This document shows positions 57,317-64,000 of a stretch of 64,000 bases of DNA, in pieces (the first letter of the stretch is position 1; each line of letters begins with the position of its first letter). Below the pieces are notes generated by a model. The model saw nothing but the letters and a program-made list of their open reading frames with translations, had not been told where the DNA came from and did no database searches. The position numbers and the translations under genes are program-made. The DNA is from JBBROS01 sp963792675 (GTDB taxonomy: Bacteria > Pseudomonadota > Alphaproteobacteria > Acetobacterales > Acetobacteraceae), in contig CAWBWT010000002.1 in the NCBI GenBank assembly GCA_963792675.1, forward strand, positions 3,596,001-3,660,000, given 5' to 3'.

Positions 57317-58222
57317 ATGACCATTCTCGTCACCGGCGGTGCCGGCTTCGTCGGCTTGAACGTCGTCGAGCACCTGTTGCGAGCCGGGCGCGATGTCGTC
57401 GCGTTCGATCGGCTCGACTTGCCGCCCCGCGCGGCAACGACCTTCGCATCGCTGCCGGGCCAACTCACATCGCTCCACGGCAGCGTGCTGTCGTCGGGCG
57501 ACCTCGACCACGCGCTCGGCCACGGCCCGATCGAGGCAGCGATCCACTGCGCCGTCATCACTGCCGGGACCGCGCGCGAGCGGTCTGACCCGGAAAGCAT
57601 CGTCGCGGTCAACGTACAGGGCGCCGTGAACACGCTGGCCGCCGCGGCCCGGCATGGCGTCGGCCGCTTCGTGTTTTCCTCCTCGGGATCGGTGTACGGC
57701 GCCGCGGCGGCGGACGTGCCGGTGATCCACGAGGATCTCGCTCCGGCGCCGATCATGATCTACGGCATGACCAAGCTGGCGTGCGAGCTGCTGCTGCCGC
57801 GGATCGCCGCGACGCAGGGGATCGGGCTGCGGATCGCCCGCCTGGCCAGCGTGTTCGGCCCTTGGGAATATGCGACCGGCGTGCGCGACACCTTGTCGCC
57901 GATGCTGAGCGCGCTCGAGCTGGCGCGCGCGGGACAGGAAGCGGTGCTGAGCCGGCCTGGTCTCGGCGACTTCTGCTACGCCCGCGACATCGCCGCCGGG
58001 TTGGTGGCGCTGGCCGACGTGAAGGCGCCGTCGCAGGCGGTCTACAACGTCGGCAGCGGGCAGGCCTTGTCGGCCACCGATTGGTGCCGCTCGCTGGAGC
58101 GGCTGCGGCCCGGCTTCCGCTGGCGGCTCGGCGCCGACGGCGAAGCGGCCAACACGGTCAGCCACGTCGCGTTCGACCGGGGCCGGTTCGACATCGCCGC
58201 AGTCGCTCGCGATACCGGCTGA
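57317..58222 (+). CDS. NAD-dependent epimerase/dehydratase (premature stop at 58220)
   Basis: 301 residues to an in-frame TGA at 58220. Rossmann MTILVTGGAGFVGLNVVEHL, the Asp in VVAFDRLDLP (NAD), SSSGSVYGAAAAD with YGMTK (Y-x-x-x-K) and VFGPWEYATGVRD. Reading on past the TGA gives 21 further codons (TPRFDFDAAAADYLAWADAA) up to TGA at 58286-58288, matching the usual DxGYxPRF...YLAW ending of the family. So the true product probably ends at 58288 with the TGA an error or mutation. Substrate sugar unknown. Confidence 0.85.
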   Translation: MTILVTGGAGFVGLNVVEHLLRAGRDVVAFDRLDLPPRAATTFASLPGQLTSLHGSVLSSGDLDHALGHGPIEAAIHCAVITAGTARERSDPESIVAVNVQGAVNTLAAAARHGVGRFVFSSSGSVYGAAAADVPVIHEDLAPAPIMIYGMTKLACELLLPRIAATQGIGLRIARLASVFGPWEYATGVRDTLSPMLSALELARAGQEAVLSRPGLGDFCYARDIAAGLVALADVKAPSQAVYNVGSGQALSATDWCRSLERLRPGFRWRLGADGEAANTVSHVAFDRGRFDIAAVARDTG

Positions 58223-58280
58223 ACTCCGCGCTTCGATTTCGACGCCGCCGCGGCCGACTACCTGGCCTGGGCGGACGCCG

Positions 58281-58604
58281 CTACCTGACGGTCTGGATCA
58301 CCTCGAAGCCCTCGAACTCCGGGCGCCCGGCGTAGAGCGGCTTGTCGGTCTTGGCCGTCGTCGCGGCCTGGCTATGGGCGTTGCGGAACGCCTCGGACTT
58401 GGTCCAGGCCTCGAAATCGGCGTGATCGACCCACACCGTGTGGCTGGAATAGAGCACGTGGTCCTCCCGGTCGGGACCGCGCAGCAGATGGAACTCGACG
58501 AAGCCCGGCACCCCCGGCAGGAACAACTCCCGGCTGGTCCACATTTCCTCGAACGCCGCCTCCGACCCCGGGGCGACCTTGAAGCGGTTCATGGCGATAA
58601 ACAT
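58281..58604 (-). CDS. Antibiotic biosynthesis monooxygenase (ABM) domain protein
   Basis: 107 residues. ABM/HmoA-like fold: MFIAMNRFKVAPGSEAAFEE, VPGFVEFHLLRGP, YSSHTVWVDHADFEAWTKSE. The family includes heme-degrading (HmoA/IsdG-like) proteins; EAWTKSEAFRNAHS fits the heme-binding helix with its conserved Trp and His. Activity not shown. It converges on the epimerase, the stops overlapping if the epimerase runs to 58288. Confidence 0.87.
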   Translation of the reverse strand: MFIAMNRFKVAPGSEAAFEEMWTSRELFLPGVPGFVEFHLLRGPDREDHVLYSSHTVWVDHADFEAWTKSEAFRNAHSQAATTAKTDKPLYAGRPEFEGFEVIQTVR

Positions 58605-58656
58605 CGGCGTTCTCCTCGTCGTAGGGGTGGCACGAGAGATACGCCCAAACCACCCG

Positions 58657-58747
58657 ACGTCATCCCCGGACTTGATCCGGGGATCTCTCGCCGGTGGCGC
58701 ACCCCTTCAACGCGCGGGAGATGGCCGGATCAAGTCCGGCCATGACG
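58657..58747. repeat. Dispersed intergenic inverted repeat, family A copy 3
   Basis: Left gtcatccccggacttgatcc with ggggatctc, right gagatggccggatcaagtcc with ggccatgac: each arm is itself a hairpin and the two are inverted relative to each other, with a loop of about 25 nt. It fills most of the der-ABM spacer. Confidence 0.72.
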
Positions 58748-58760
58748 TTGCGGGCGGGCG

Positions 58761-60101
58761 TCAGTCCTTGTCGTCGAACGGGTTGGTGGTCCCGCGCAGT
58801 AATAGCCGGATCGGCACGCCGGGCAGGTCGAACTCATCGCGCAGGCTGTTGACCAGGTACCGCTGGTAGTCGTCCGGCATCTGCTCGGCCCGCGTGCCGA
58901 AGGCGATGAACGTCGGCGGCCGCGCCTTGGCCTGGGTCGCGTAGCGCAGCTTCAGCCGGCGCCCGTCCACCAACGGCGGCGCATGCTTCTCGAGCGCGTG
59001 CTCGAACCAGCGGTTCAACGCACCCGTGGGCACCCGGCGGTTCCAGACGTCGTGCGCCGCCCGCACCGCCGGCAGCAGCCGGTCCACGCCGGCGCCGGTC
59101 AGGCCCGAGAGGGTCACCACCGGGATGCCCTTCACCTGCGCCATGCCGCTTTCCAGCCGCTCGGTGATCAGCTTGCGGGTGGCGTTGCGGTCCGGCACCG
59201 CGTCCCACTTGGTCAACGCCAGCACGCAGGCCCGCCCTTCGCGCTCCACCAGCCGGCCGATCTGCATGTCCTGATCGTGCAGACCGAGCACCGCGTCGAT
59301 GCACAGCACCACCACCTCGGCCATCTTCAGCGCCTCGATGCTGGCGCTGACCGACATCTTCTCGAGCGGCAGGTCCACCCTTGCCTTGCGGCGGAGGCCG
59401 GCGGTGTCGACGATCTCGATCGGGCCTTGCTCGTCCGAAATGAACGACGCGACCGCATCCCGGGTGAGGCCGGGCTCGGGGCCGGTGATCATCCGCTCTT
59501 CGCCGAGCAGCCGGTTGAGCAGCGTGCTCTTGCCCGCATTCGGACGGCCGACGATCGCCAGCTTCAGCGGCCGGTTCTCGTCGTCCTCGCCCTCGGCCGC
59601 CTGGTCCGGCAGCCGGTCGGCGATCTCGGTCATGAGGCTGGACAAGCCCTCGCCGTGCTCGGCCGACATCGCCAGCGGCTCGCCCAGCCCGAGGCTGTAG
59701 GCTTCCAGCGCCGCCTGCGCCCCGCCCCGCCCTTCGGCCTTGTTGGCCACCAGCAGCACCGGCCGCCCCTGACGCCGCAGCCAACTGGCGAAGTGCTCGT
59801 CCGCGGGCGTGATGCCGGCGCGGATGTCGACCACGAACACGATCAGGTCGGCCTGCGCGACCGCGGCCTCGGACGAGGCGCGCATCCGGCCGGGCAAGCT
59901 GTCGGGCGGCGCCTCCTCTAGCCCGGCCGTATCGACCAGCCGCACCCGCTTGCCACGCAGCAGCGCCTCGGCCTCCTTGCGGTCACGGGTCACCCCCGGG
60001 GTGTCGGCGACCAGCGCGTGGCGCCGCCCGGCCAGCTTGTTGAACAAGGTGGACTTACCGACATTGGGGCGCCCGGCGATGACGACGGTCGGGAGGATCA
60101 T
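58761..60101 (-). CDS. der: Ribosome biogenesis GTPase Der (EngA)
   Basis: 446 residues, with tandem GTPase domains. G1 GRPNVGKSTLFNKLAG, G3 DTAGLEEAPP, NKAEG; second domain GRPNAGKSTLLNRLLGEERM, DTAGLRRKAR, TKWD; a C-terminal KH-like domain (LKLRYATQAKARPPTFIAFG). Essential for 50S assembly. Ends leftward at 58761; starts 10 bp after the bamB stop, in the conserved yfgM-bamB-der order. Confidence 0.96.
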   Translation of the reverse strand: MILPTVVIAGRPNVGKSTLFNKLAGRRHALVADTPGVTRDRKEAEALLRGKRVRLVDTAGLEEAPPDSLPGRMRASSEAAVAQADLIVFVVDIRAGITPADEHFASWLRRQGRPVLLVANKAEGRGGAQAALEAYSLGLGEPLAMSAEHGEGLSSLMTEIADRLPDQAAEGEDDENRPLKLAIVGRPNAGKSTLLNRLLGEERMITGPEPGLTRDAVASFISDEQGPIEIVDTAGLRRKARVDLPLEKMSVSASIEALKMAEVVVLCIDAVLGLHDQDMQIGRLVEREGRACVLALTKWDAVPDRNATRKLITERLESGMAQVKGIPVVTLSGLTGAGVDRLLPAVRAAHDVWNRRVPTGALNRWFEHALEKHAPPLVDGRRLKLRYATQAKARPPTFIAFGTRAEQMPDDYQRYLVNSLRDEFDLPGVPIRLLLRGTTNPFDDKD

Positions 60102-60111
60102 GGGGGCAGGA

Positions 60112-61447
60112 TCACCGGAATGCCTGGACCGAGCCGTCGTCCGTCGTGATGAACAGGGTGTTCGATGCCGCGATCGGTGACACCGCGGCCGCGCCCCTTG
60201 TCTCGATCTGGCCGATCAGCTTGCCGGTGATCGGGTCCACCGATACCGCCGTCTCGTTGCTGCCGGCCAGGATCAGCTTGCCGCCGGCCAGCACCGGCCC
60301 CGTCCAATACAGCGGGTCGCGCCGCTTCTCGGGATTGTCGTAGCGCGGCAGGTCGAGCAGCCAGCGCACCCGGCCATCGTGCCGCCCCACGGCGACCAGG
60401 GTCTGCTCGAGTGTCTGCACGAACAGCCAATCGCCCGCCAGCCAAGGCGTCTGCAGCCCGCCGACCTCCCGCTCCCAGAGCCGGCGGCCGGAGCGCAGGT
60501 CGAGCTCGGTCAGCAACCCGCCCGCGCCGATCGCGTAGACCCGGCCGTCATCGATCACCGGCAGCGCCCGGATGGCGGACAGGTCGACGACGCTGGTGCG
60601 CCCGCGCGCGGAAGCCAGGCTGTCGCTCCACGCCAGCGCCCCGCTATCGGCCCGCAAAGCCACGAGGTCGCCGGAACCGAAGCCGCAAACCGCGATCCCG
60701 TCGCTGACCGCCGGCGCCGCCTGACCGAGCAGCGTCGTCGGCGCGCTGGCGGCCTGGTAACTCCATTGCCGCTCGCCGTCGGCGGCGGAGAACGACTGCA
60801 CCCGGTTGTCGAGCGTAAGCACCAGCAACCGGCCGTCGGCCACCGTCGGCGCCGAGCGCGCCGGCGAGCCGAGCGGCTTGCGCCAGCGGATGGCGCCGGT
60901 GCCGGCGTCGAGCGCCAGCACCTCGGCCCGTCCGGTGCTGGCGAACACCGTACCAGGAATCGTACCAGACGCCGCCGCCGATATTGGTGCTGCGGTCGTC
61001 GTCGGCCTGGGTGTCGGTGCGCCAAGCCCGGTTGCCGCTGTCGAGGTCGAAGGCCGCGACCTGCCCGTCGCTGTCCATGGTCACGAGGCGGCCCGGCATC
61101 ACGACCGGCTGCGCAGTGATCTTGCGCCGGTAGCCGCCGCCGGTGCCGATGGAGGCGCGCCAGGCGGGGTTGAATCCGGCGACGGCGATGTTGCCGACCG
61201 CATGGGCCGCGTTGCCGCCGGGTTGCGGCCAAAGCGCGACCGAATTGGCCGCCGGAATGCTGACCGTGCGCTGGTCGGTTTCGTCCACCTGCAACCCGCG
61301 GCGAGCCGTGGCCACGGATTCGCGCTTGCCCGGCAGCGGATCCTTGGTGGTGTCGAAGATGCCGTCCAGCCAGCTGCAGCCGCCAGCCGCGAGCGGCAGC
61401 AGCACGGCGGAGCGGCGGGTCAGGCGCCCAGGCTTGCGGTGCGTCAT
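60112..61447 (-). CDS. bamB: Outer membrane assembly lipoprotein BamB (one-base frameshift)
   Basis: With one T removed near 60955 it reads as 444 residues. Lipobox LAAGGC after a short signal (RRSAVLLPLAAGGCSWLDG); the mature part is an eight-bladed PQQ-like beta-propeller (repeated TGxIRWRKPL, ADGRLLVLTLDNRVQSF, SDGIAVCGFGSGDLVALRAD). A Bam complex subunit for outer-membrane protein folding. The frame changes in GGGVWYDS to GTVFASTGRAEV. ATG overlaps the stop of the yfgM-like gene. Confidence 0.9.
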
Positions 61448-62142
61448 CCGCCGACGTCCGGCGCAACCGCCGGCGTATCGCCCAGCCGGCTCAACAGACC
61501 GCCGGCGCGGGCGCGCACACCCTCCGGGGATAGCGGATCGGCCTGGATTTGCCGGAAGATGTCGCGCGCTCGGCTGTCCTGGCCGGTGCGGAGCGCGAGC
61601 AACGCCTGCTGCTCCAGCGCCAGCGGGCGCCAGGCATTGCCGCCGCCGACCAGCGGCGCCAGCCGGCCCTCGATCGCCGCGGGATCACCGCCGTCGACCT
61701 GATGCTGCACCCAGGCCAGGGTGGCAGCGTCGCGCAGCAGCGGGTCGGCCTGGCTGTCGGACGCGACCTGGTCCCACAGAGTGAGCGCCGCCTGGAGGTC
61801 GCCCGCCCCGGCCCGCAGCGCCGCCTCGCGCAGCCGCGCCAGCGTCCGGTAGCCCGGCCCACCTTTAGCGATGACCTGGTCGAAGGCGCTTGCGGCTTCG
61901 GCGGTGGAGGCCGTCGCGGTGCTGCCGCCCGGAGGCGGCGTCGCCTTGCGCATGCCGTCCAGGAAAGCCGTCGCGACCGCGTTCGACTGCTGCGTCTGCT
62001 GCCAGCGCCAGACCTGCCAACCCGCCGCGGCCAGCACGACGAGCACGGCCGCCGCGATCAGGAGCGAACCGTAGCGTCGCAGCAACTCCTGCGCTTTCTC
62101 GGCCCGCAGGTCCTCCCTGATCTCGTCGAAAATATCTGCCAC
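61444..62142 (-). CDS. YfgM-like tetratricopeptide membrane protein
   Basis: 232 residues from the GTG at 62142. A single N-terminal membrane helix (LLIAAAVLVVLAAAGWQVW, about 28-46) after a cytoplasmic IFDEIREDLRAEKAQELL helix, then TPR-like periplasmic repeats (AFDQVIAKGGPGYRTLARLR, LEQQALLALRTGQDSRARDI). YfgM type, an ancillary subunit of the SecYEG translocon acting with periplasmic chaperones. First gene of the yfgM-bamB-der string. Confidence 0.86.
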   Translation of the reverse strand: MADIFDEIREDLRAEKAQELLRRYGSLLIAAAVLVVLAAAGWQVWRWQQTQQSNAVATAFLDGMRKATPPPGGSTATASTAEAASAFDQVIAKGGPGYRTLARLREAALRAGAGDLQAALTLWDQVASDSQADPLLRDAATLAWVQHQVDGGDPAAIEGRLAPLVGGGNAWRPLALEQQALLALRTGQDSRARDIFRQIQADPLSPEGVRARAGGLLSRLGDTPAVAPDVGG

Positions 62143-62244
62143 AGCCGCCCCGCCCAATTCGGCCGGACCATAGCGATGGCGCCATGGCAGGGCAAACCGG
62201 GCGCCGGTGTCCTTTTGTTAATGCCGCAATGGTTTGATGCGCCC

Positions 62245-62634
62245 ATGCGCCGGCTGATCCCCTTCGTCTTGCTCCTCCTCGCCGGCCTGCCTGTGGCGGG
62301 CTGCGGGGCCGCGCATCCGGCCGGCGCGTTGGTCGTGGCCGAGGCCGCCTCGGTCATGGTGTTCGGCCGCGGCATCGTCGACCTCGGCGTGTCCGCCGTC
62401 TCGGGCCGGGATTGCTCCATCGTGCGGCTGGACCGGCGGCAGACCTATTGCGCGCCGGTCGAACAGCCGGTGGTGACTCCGTTCTGCACGCGGACGCTCG
62501 GTACGGTCGACTGCTGGACCGACACCGCCCTGTTGCCGCAACCGCAGCGAGGTGTCGCCGACATCCCGGCCGCGACCCCGGCGCAGGAGCGCTACCGGCA
62601 GGCGCGATGGCCCAAAAGCCTGTTCGGCGACTGA
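62245..62634 (+). CDS. Small lipoprotein of unknown function
   Basis: 129 residues from the ATG at 62245 (an ATG at 62221 is an alternative). A lipobox (LPVAGC) follows a hydrophobic signal (MRRLIPFVLLLLAGLPVAGC). The mature part has five Cys (DCSIVR, TYCAP, PFCTR, VDCWTD) and a conserved DxxTALLP-like DTALLPQPQRG. It resembles small alphaproteobacterial lipoproteins with a DCSIVRL...CAP core. Function unknown. Confidence 0.7.
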   Translation: MRRLIPFVLLLLAGLPVAGCGAAHPAGALVVAEAASVMVFGRGIVDLGVSAVSGRDCSIVRLDRRQTYCAPVEQPVVTPFCTRTLGTVDCWTDTALLPQPQRGVADIPAATPAQERYRQARWPKSLFGD

Positions 62635-62715
62635 GGGTAGACTGACCGAGATGGGAACAATCTGCGGTGAGCGCCGTTTACGATGCATTCTGCTCCACAA
62701 TCAGCGAGTGCTTCG

Positions 62716-63168
62716 ATGACCAACTCCCGCCGCTTCTTCGTCCTTGCCGCCGTGGCCACATTGGCGGCTTTTCCTGCTTTCGCGCAGCGGCGTGACCCCG
62801 GCGTTTCCGGCCCGGTGTCAGGCACCATCCGCATGACCGCCCAGGGCGCCGCCGCCGGCGTGGGCTACACCTGGGGCGACGGCACGCTGCGCTATGGCGG
62901 CCATAGCTATCGGTTCACCGTGAATGGCGTCACGATCGCCGACGTGGGCTACTCGCGCGTGACTGGGTCGGGCCGGGTCTACAACCTCAAGCGCCTGCAG
63001 GATTTCAGCGGCACCTATGCGGCTGCGACCGGCGAGGCAACTGCCGGTAACGGCATCGGCGGACAGGTCCTGCGCAATGCCAATGGCGTCGAAATCCGGG
63101 TCGACCAGGTCACGCGCGGCGCTCGGCTGCAGGGCTCGGCGGACGGCATCAAGCTGACCCTCAAGTAG
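62716..63168 (+). CDS. Secreted protein of unknown function
   Basis: 150 residues from the ATG at 62716. Signal peptide (MTNSRRFFVLAAVATLAAFP, cut after AFA). The mature part has GVGYTWGDGTLRYGG, SYRFTVNGVTIADVGYSRVT, GRVYNLKRLQDFSGTYAAAT and ends in short strands. This repeats a pattern seen in small secreted alphaproteobacterial proteins of unknown function and may resemble DUF1134-type folds. No function assigned. Followed by a strong hairpin. Confidence 0.7.
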   Translation: MTNSRRFFVLAAVATLAAFPAFAQRRDPGVSGPVSGTIRMTAQGAAAGVGYTWGDGTLRYGGHSYRFTVNGVTIADVGYSRVTGSGRVYNLKRLQDFSGTYAAATGEATAGNGIGGQVLRNANGVEIRVDQVTRGARLQGSADGIKLTLK

Positions 63169-63188
63169 TCCGACCGGAAACCGTCCGC

Positions 63189-63225
63189 CGCTCGGGGGCA
63201 TCGCGAAGCGTCATGCCCCCGAGCG
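63189..63225. terminator. Bidirectional stem-loop between converging genes
   Basis: CGCTCGGGGGCAT (63189-63201) and ATGCCCCCGAGCG (63213-63225) are 13-bp perfect arms with an 11-nt loop. They sit between the secreted-protein stop and the convergent acyltransferase, whose stop codon (63211-63213) lies in the loop and first base of an arm. No T tract on either side, so it may not act alone as a Rho-independent terminator. Confidence 0.65.
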
Positions 63226-64000
63226 TCGGTATAGCGCCTTGTCAAACCGCCGGTGCAGCCACAGCCAACTCTCCGGACGCGCCCGCACCCAGGCCTCCAA
63301 ACGATTGTTGACCGCCTGGGTGAGCGCCATCACATCGGCATCGTGGTCGCCTGTGTCCGGTAGCGGGAGCGGCTCCTCGGCGACGAGGTGGAAACGTGCC
63401 GGCCCGGTGCGCATCACATATCCCGGCACGACGGGGCAGCGCCGTTTGAGCGCAAATACCGCCAGTGCCGGCGCCGTCATCGCAGGTCGGCCAAACAAGC
63501 GAGCTTCGATCCCGTCGTTCATCTTCTGGTCGATCAGCATGCCGAGATAGCCGCCGCGGGCGAGGTGCATGACCGCCTGGCGTGCGCCGACCGCGCCTTT
63601 CGGAAACAGCTTCGTGTCCGCCCCGGTCGCTTGCTGCCGTAAGCCGATGATCAGGGTGTCGATGTCCCGGTTTTCCGGCGCACGATAGAAGCTGGCGACG
63701 CTGACGCCGTGCTTGGCGCAGGCAGTGGGCATCATCTCCCAATTCCCGAGATGCCCGCTGAACAGGATTGCCGGGCCACCCTCGGCGGCCATGCGGTCGA
63801 TCCGCTCCACGTTCTCGATGAACCAGCCCGGTCCCGACGGCGAATACTCGGGCAAGCGCCCGAGATGCGGGAACTCGCCCATCGTCCGCCCCAGGTTCTC
63901 CCAGACGCCGCGCACCACCCGCCGACGCGCCGCGGCATCGAGTTCCGGCATGGCGAGCTGCAAGTTCACGTGCGCCACCCGCGACACCGGCAGCAGCGGC
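63211..64000 (-). CDS. LpxL/HtrB-type lipid A acyltransferase, N-terminus beyond the window
   Basis: 262 residues are visible, and the reading frame runs off the right edge (PLLPVSRVAHVNLQLAMPEL). HX4E catalytic motif in LFSGHLGNWEMMP, then MLIDQKMNDGIEARLFGRP (product-binding region), PVVPGYVMRTGPARFHL and ESWLWLHRRFDKALYRR at the C-terminus. Transfers a secondary acyl chain to KDO2-lipid IVA in the inner membrane. Together with kdsB it signals an LPS outer membrane. The missing N-terminus is about 30-50 residues. Confidence 0.88.
   Translation of the reverse strand, partial: PLLPVSRVAHVNLQLAMPELDAAARRRVVRGVWENLGRTMGEFPHLGRLPEYSPSGPGWFIENVERIDRMAAEGGPAILFSGHLGNWEMMPTACAKHGVSVASFYRAPENRDIDTLIIGLRQQATGADTKLFPKGAVGARQAVMHLARGGYLGMLIDQKMNDGIEARLFGRPAMTAPALAVFALKRRCPVVPGYVMRTGPARFHLVAEEPLPLPDTGDHDADVMALTQAVNNRLEAWVRARPESWLWLHRRFDKALYRRSGA

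Overview
The window is a 64 kb stretch of a GC-rich (roughly two-thirds G+C by eye) Gram-negative chromosome. Gene content and order point to an alphaproteobacterium of the Rhodospirillales/Acetobacteraceae type. The evidence is LPS genes (kdsB, an LpxL-type acyltransferase), class I PHB synthase next to an alaC-hom-glpX-recJ cluster, and the alphaproteobacterial orders kdsB-pheA, proA-nadD-rsfS, radA-cvpA-purF, rplM-rpsI-argC and yfgM-bamB-der. Species cannot be fixed from the sequence. GTG and TTG starts and 4-bp start/stop overlaps are frequent. I see no phage, transposase, CRISPR or rRNA; there is one tRNA (Glu-UUC).

Layout. 0-9 kb: a methyltransferase, a beta-helix protein with two CBM60-like domains, a nucleoside transporter, a coupled glycosyltransferase/methyltransferase pair, an SDR, a cupin, pheA and kdsB. 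9-16 kb: hisN-like phosphatase, a peptide-type solute-binding protein, a uracil-DNA glycosylase-like gene, cysK, a thioesterase, DUF808 and an aldo/keto reductase. 16-25 kb: a fused hydantoinase/oxoprolinase (HyuA-HyuB) divergent from a branched-chain-amino-acid-type ABC transporter (livK, livH, livM-livG fusion, livF) that has a near-perfect sigma-54 promoter. The inferred theme is nitrogen-responsive uptake and hydrolysis of cyclic amide or amino-acid-like compounds. 25-33 kb: acyltransferase 3, a LysE exporter, proA-nadD-rsfS, then an overlapping CMD-SDR-dctA-cinA operon and tRNA-Glu. 33-45 kb: recJ, glpX, hom, alaC, an OmpA-like lipoprotein, phaC, secreted small proteins, gamma-carbonic anhydrase, argC, rpsI, rplM. 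45-58 kb: an IlvD/Edd dehydratase, NAD-binding protein, M20 amidohydrolase, desaturase, radA-cvpA-purF-SDR, an MFS transporter, a DUF3140/DUF5872 pair and an epimerase. 58-64 kb: an ABM monooxygenase, der-bamB-yfgM, two small exported proteins and a partial LpxL-type acyltransferase.

Two features need attention when using this annotation. First, at least eleven genes or gene parts (pheA, the solute-binding protein, hyuA, hyuB, recJ, argC, rpsI, the NAD-binding protein, radA, DUF3140, bamB) are split by one-base frame changes although both halves are well conserved. Because rpsI is essential, these look like assembly indel errors rather than decay. One further gene (the epimerase at 57.3 kb) has an in-frame early TGA. 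Second, two families of dispersed intergenic repeats occur. Family A is long inverted repeats built on a gatcaagtccg-like core. Family B is a double-stem-loop of about 45 nt that in all three copies sits 9-22 nt upstream of a start codon in the same orientation.
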